Below the pieces are notes generated by a model. It ran no database searches, had not been told where the DNA came from, and worked only from the letters and a program-made list of their open reading frames with translations. A program made the translations under genes and the position numbers. Shown here piece by piece: positions 4,379 to 6,756 of a DNA stretch of 6,756 nucleotides (positions within the stretch are counted from its first letter, which is position 1; every line of letters begins with the position of its first letter). Location of the stretch: assembly GCA_900321955.1 (NCBI GenBank), contig ONXX01000073.1, forward strand, positions 1 to 6,756, given 5' to 3'. Origin of the DNA: an uncultured Bacillota bacterium. GTDB lineage: Bacteria; Bacillota_I; Bacilli_A; Erysipelotrichales; Erysipelotrichaceae.

Positions 4379-6424
4379 ATGGCGGAAAAAGTATTTATCA
4401 GTTATTCCCATCAGGACGGCAGCTGTGCCAGAGGCATCGCCCGTTATCTGGAGCGGCATGGTCTGAAAGTCTGGATCGATTCCAAGGATCTGGCTTTGGG
4501 TGATCGCTGGGCAAACAATATCGAAACGGCATTAAGCGAAGCGGATGTGCTGATCGGCATCCTTTCTTCCTCTTCTTTACGAAGAAAGGAAGTTTTAAAG
4601 GAGATCAACTTCGGCCTGAAACGGATGAAGGAAGAAGGAAGCGAGAAGTTCCGGGTCTTTTTTGTGGTCATCGGTCAGCTTCATCCTTCCTGGTTCAAGA
4701 ACGACGGCAGCTCCGATGCGATCAAGGAGCACCTGTCGCAATACCAGTACATCAATCTGAGTGCCTATGCGGAAGTGACCATTTCGGCGATGAAAGAACT
4801 TCTCTCGGCGGTGCAGCGAAAAGGCATCGAAGAATCCGACCGGCAGCTGCTGATCGAAAAGAACGACAACGGCTTCATCAATCAGAATTCACAGCCGGAA
4901 AAGGCTTTTGACAACCGCGGCAACAACATCTACTACAAGGTCTATGGGGCGGATCTGGCGCCAAGCAGCGTCTATCCTTTTGCGATGGACAAACAATGGC
5001 TGCCGGAGATCTTCTACGATAAAGACGACCCTTACTATGGGGAATTTGAAAAGGACGGTTTTGCCTCGGAGAAGGTGAAGGCCTATGTGGAAGGCTATAA
5101 GAAGCGCAATTTCGCTTTGCCGTTCTTCCATTTCAAACAGGTCATCATCAAGCTCAACACCTTTCTTTATGAGCCGTATTTTGAAAAGCTGATCCTCACC
5201 GAAAGTGAAGATAAGGAAGCCTTTAAGCAGCTTTTGTCCAACGGCAGTATCGTCATCTTATTGAACAACGAACAGATGTCGCCTTTTGTCTATCTCAAGC
5301 CAAAGAATGACAGACAAAAGGAAGTCTATGATGCCTGGAATGAACTTTGCGGCAAGACTTCGGTTTACTGCATCCGGGAAAACTGGTCGGTAGCGTTTGA
5401 TCAGCACAGTGTGGAATTCTTGCGTTTCTGTTCCAATATGGCGATGGATCACGAAAACAACATCCTTTTGGCCGATGCGATGCATGTCGACAAGGATCAG
5501 CTCAACGCCTTCTTGGTCACCCTCAAGACGATCTCCATGCAGGCATTTTGTCAGACCCACATGAACGGCACGCAGGCCCAGGACAAGGTCGATGAATACA
5601 GCCGCTCCTCCTTCTATGAGAACTACATCGTCAAGAAGCACGATCCTTTGGGACGCGACAGCATCTACTTCTGTCTCTTTGATCCGAATAAGCCATTCCA
5701 CCATGAGCTCAAGCGTCTGATCGATATCTACTACAATTCGATCTTCTGCAATTCCCTTCAATGCGATGCCCTGCTGCCGGATGATTTGAAAGCGGAAAAC
5801 ACTTACCTGCATACCCTCTATCTCAATACGGGCGAAAAGGAAGTCTCGCTGGAAGAACTGGAATATGCCTTCTCGGAATTCTTCGATCATTGCCAGATCC
5901 TCGATGAGATCGAAGCGATCGGCGAAGACCTCTATTTGAGCAACTGGGATCTTTCCAAGATCGTCGCCTTTAGGCAAAGCGAAGCCTGGTTTGAATACGT
6001 TGAACTCTTGGAGATGATCGACCGGCGTTCCAACAACTGGAAGGTCGACTTCAATGAGATCGAACTTTTACTGCAGCGGCTGCTTCGCTGTTTCGCAAAG
6101 AAGGAAACAAAGACGAGTCCCGATGACATTGCCTATTCTTTCCGCGTCTTAGTCGGTTCCAAGGTATTGGACATCGTTCGAACCGAGCGGGTCTCCAAGA
6201 TCAAGGCCTATGGCGGTTCCTTTGCCGATCCGGGCAAGATCCCGCTCAAGGTCATGTTTACGATCGGGGATCTGACCAGGGAGGACCGCAAGGAGATGGT
6301 CTTCCTGCCGATCACGCTGTTCTCCGGCCGCGTCGATACGGGTGATGGCAACGGCTTCTTCAATGCCCTCAAGGATTTCATGGAGAAGCAGTGGGATTAC
6401 GCTTACAGTTTTTTTCTTGTCTGA
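4379..6424 (+). CDS. TIR-domain protein with long uncharacterised C-terminal region
   Basis: Predicted cytoplasmic TIR protein of 681 aa, numbered from the ATG at 4379. The N-terminal TIR domain (about 2-147) shows KVFISYSHQD (4-13) as first strand, a BB-loop region WIDSKDLALGDRW (32-44), a strand ADVLIGILS (55-63), and the helix VLKEI with Glu75 in the place of the catalytic Glu of TIR NADases; FFVVIGQ (94-100) is a later core strand. Bacterial TIR domains of this kind often cleave NAD+ or make cADPR-like signals in phage defence (known for the family). Activity here is inferred. Residues about 148-681 match no domain I can name. They are acidic and aromatic-rich, with no membrane segment, and may sense the trigger or oligomerise the protein. 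The gene diverges from the GG-leader and RyR genes. No clear terminator follows its TGA. Confidence 0.85.
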   Translation: MAEKVFISYSHQDGSCARGIARYLERHGLKVWIDSKDLALGDRWANNIETALSEADVLIGILSSSSLRRKEVLKEINFGLKRMKEEGSEKFRVFFVVIGQLHPSWFKNDGSSDAIKEHLSQYQYINLSAYAEVTISAMKELLSAVQRKGIEESDRQLLIEKNDNGFINQNSQPEKAFDNRGNNIYYKVYGADLAPSSVYPFAMDKQWLPEIFYDKDDPYYGEFEKDGFASEKVKAYVEGYKKRNFALPFFHFKQVIIKLNTFLYEPYFEKLILTESEDKEAFKQLLSNGSIVILLNNEQMSPFVYLKPKNDRQKEVYDAWNELCGKTSVYCIRENWSVAFDQHSVEFLRFCSNMAMDHENNILLADAMHVDKDQLNAFLVTLKTISMQAFCQTHMNGTQAQDKVDEYSRSSFYENYIVKKHDPLGRDSIYFCLFDPNKPFHHELKRLIDIYYNSIFCNSLQCDALLPDDLKAENTYLHTLYLNTGEKEVSLEELEYAFSEFFDHCQILDEIEAIGEDLYLSNWDLSKIVAFRQSEAWFEYVELLEMIDRRSNNWKVDFNEIELLLQRLLRCFAKKETKTSPDDIAYSFRVLVGSKVLDIVRTERVSKIKAYGGSFADPGKIPLKVMFTIGDLTREDRKEMVFLPITLFSGRVDTGDGNGFFNALKDFMEKQWDYAYSFFLV

Positions 6425-6455
6425 GGGACGATGGAACGGTTTTCGTGCTACCATA

Positions 6456-6477
6456 ATAGTTAGTTAATGCTAACTAT
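6456..6477 (+). promoter_or_regulatory. Inverted repeat, likely MarR-type operator
   Basis: ATAGTTAG and CTAACTAT are perfect 8-bp inverted arms with a 6-base centre (TTAATG), lying 15 bases before the MBL-fold start. The half-site TAGTTAG resembles operators of MarR-family repressors in Firmicutes (from memory). It overlaps a CATAAT -10-like box (6452-6457) and the expected transcription start, so a bound repressor would block initiation. No regulator gene is in the window. Confidence 0.55.
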
Positions 6478-6480
6478 ATT

Positions 6481-6488
6481 GGGGGGAG
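6481..6488 (+). promoter_or_regulatory. Ribosome binding site of the MBL-fold gene
   Basis: GGGGGGAG lies 4 bases before the ATG at 6493. The G-run is unusual but pairs well with the 16S tail and fixes this start. Confidence 0.55.
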
Positions 6489-6492
6489 AATT

Positions 6493-6756
6493 ATGCCAAA
6501 GAAGGCATCAAATTTTCAGAAAGTCGTCATGTCCTGGGGATATCGGGGAAAGGAGATCTTTATACCGCTCAACACCGGCTGGATCGATGAAAGAACAGCT
6601 TGTGTCCGCGAATGGATTGCCAATATTTTCTTTTATCGGAAAAACGGCACGACGATCATGATCGATGCCGGCTATAACTATGAACGCCTGGCGGAAAAGA
6701 TGAAGTGGCTGGATATTGATCCTTGCCTTATATGAAGTATTGCAGAAACATGGCAA
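6493..6756 (+). pseudogene. Metallo-beta-lactamase-fold hydrolase, N-terminal part, apparently frameshifted
   Basis: The ATG at 6493 opens an 80-codon frame ending at TGA 6733-6735. Its sequence (FIPLNTGWIDERTACVREW, then NIFFYRKNGTTIMIDAGYNY and KMKWLDIDP) is the N-terminal beta-sandwich start of an MBL-fold metal hydrolase: the IDAGYN strand and turn, then a helix and the IDP that normally leads into the strand carrying HxHxDH. The metal motif is missing because the frame stops. If one base is dropped near 6723-6724 the reading continues to the window end as ALYEVLQKHG, where VLQKHG aligns with the usual VLxTHxD start of the metal-binding motif. This suggests a one-base insertion, a sequencing error or a dead gene. 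The window ends before this can be settled. Upstream are a strong ribosome binding site and an operator-like repeat. Confidence 0.6.

Noticed and set aside
5258..5977. Open frame of 239 codons on the minus strand
   Set aside because: Antisense to the TIR gene. Its product shows the usual mirror composition (Ile, Val, Asp, Phe) and no domain; I see no ribosome binding site reason to prefer it.
6508..6756. Open frame of 82 codons on the minus strand at the right edge
   Set aside because: It is the complement of the MBL-fold N-terminus, which matches its family and has a strong ribosome binding site.
1..6756. CRISPR array, tRNA or rRNA genes, insertion-sequence ends, integration sites
   Set aside because: I found no regularly spaced repeats, no cloverleaf-like segment, no transposase-like frame and no terminal inverted or target-site repeats by eye.

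Overview
The window looks like a chromosomal stretch from a Gram-positive bacterium (Bacillota), probably a gut-type anaerobe. The signs are strong AGGAGG-type ribosome binding sites, SPII lipoprotein signals, a double-glycine peptide leader, intrinsic terminators with U-runs, TATAAT-type -10 boxes, and close packing of genes that are GC-richer than the spacers between them. I cannot name the genus. Erysipelotrichia or Clostridia is a guess from protein style only.

Left part (1-1950): two lipoprotein genes diverge from a roughly 130-bp spacer. The left one is cut by the window edge and only its signal peptide is visible. The right one (185-1063) is a two-domain lipoprotein with a DUF4367-like C-terminal half. 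It is followed 58 bp later by an alpha/beta-hydrolase of the hormone-sensitive-lipase type (1122-1919). A symmetrical terminator (1918-1945) closes this block and also serves the convergent gene on its right.

Central part (1953-6424), the interesting block: on the minus strand is a membrane-anchored protein with degenerate TrkA-N-like (Rossmann) regions and a C-terminal RyR (ryanodine-receptor-type) domain (1953-3800). Upstream of it on the same strand, separated by a terminator and a new promoter, is a small protein with a GG-type (bacteriocin-like) leader and a possible SH3-like body (3902-4210). Diverging from this, with start codons 168 bp apart, is a 681-aa TIR-domain protein with the NADase-type Glu and a C-terminal region of about 530 aa that I do not recognise (4379-6424). 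A TIR enzyme beside a membrane RyR protein suggests nucleotide-signal (cADPR-like) immunity or stress signalling. That functional link is a hypothesis: the sequence shows the domains and the neighbourhood, not the coupling.

Right edge (6425-6756): a perfect 8-bp inverted repeat of MarR-operator style and a strong ribosome binding site precede the start of a metallo-beta-lactamase-fold gene. It hits a stop after 80 codons. The family-like reading continues in another frame, so the gene appears to carry a one-base frameshift just before the window ends.
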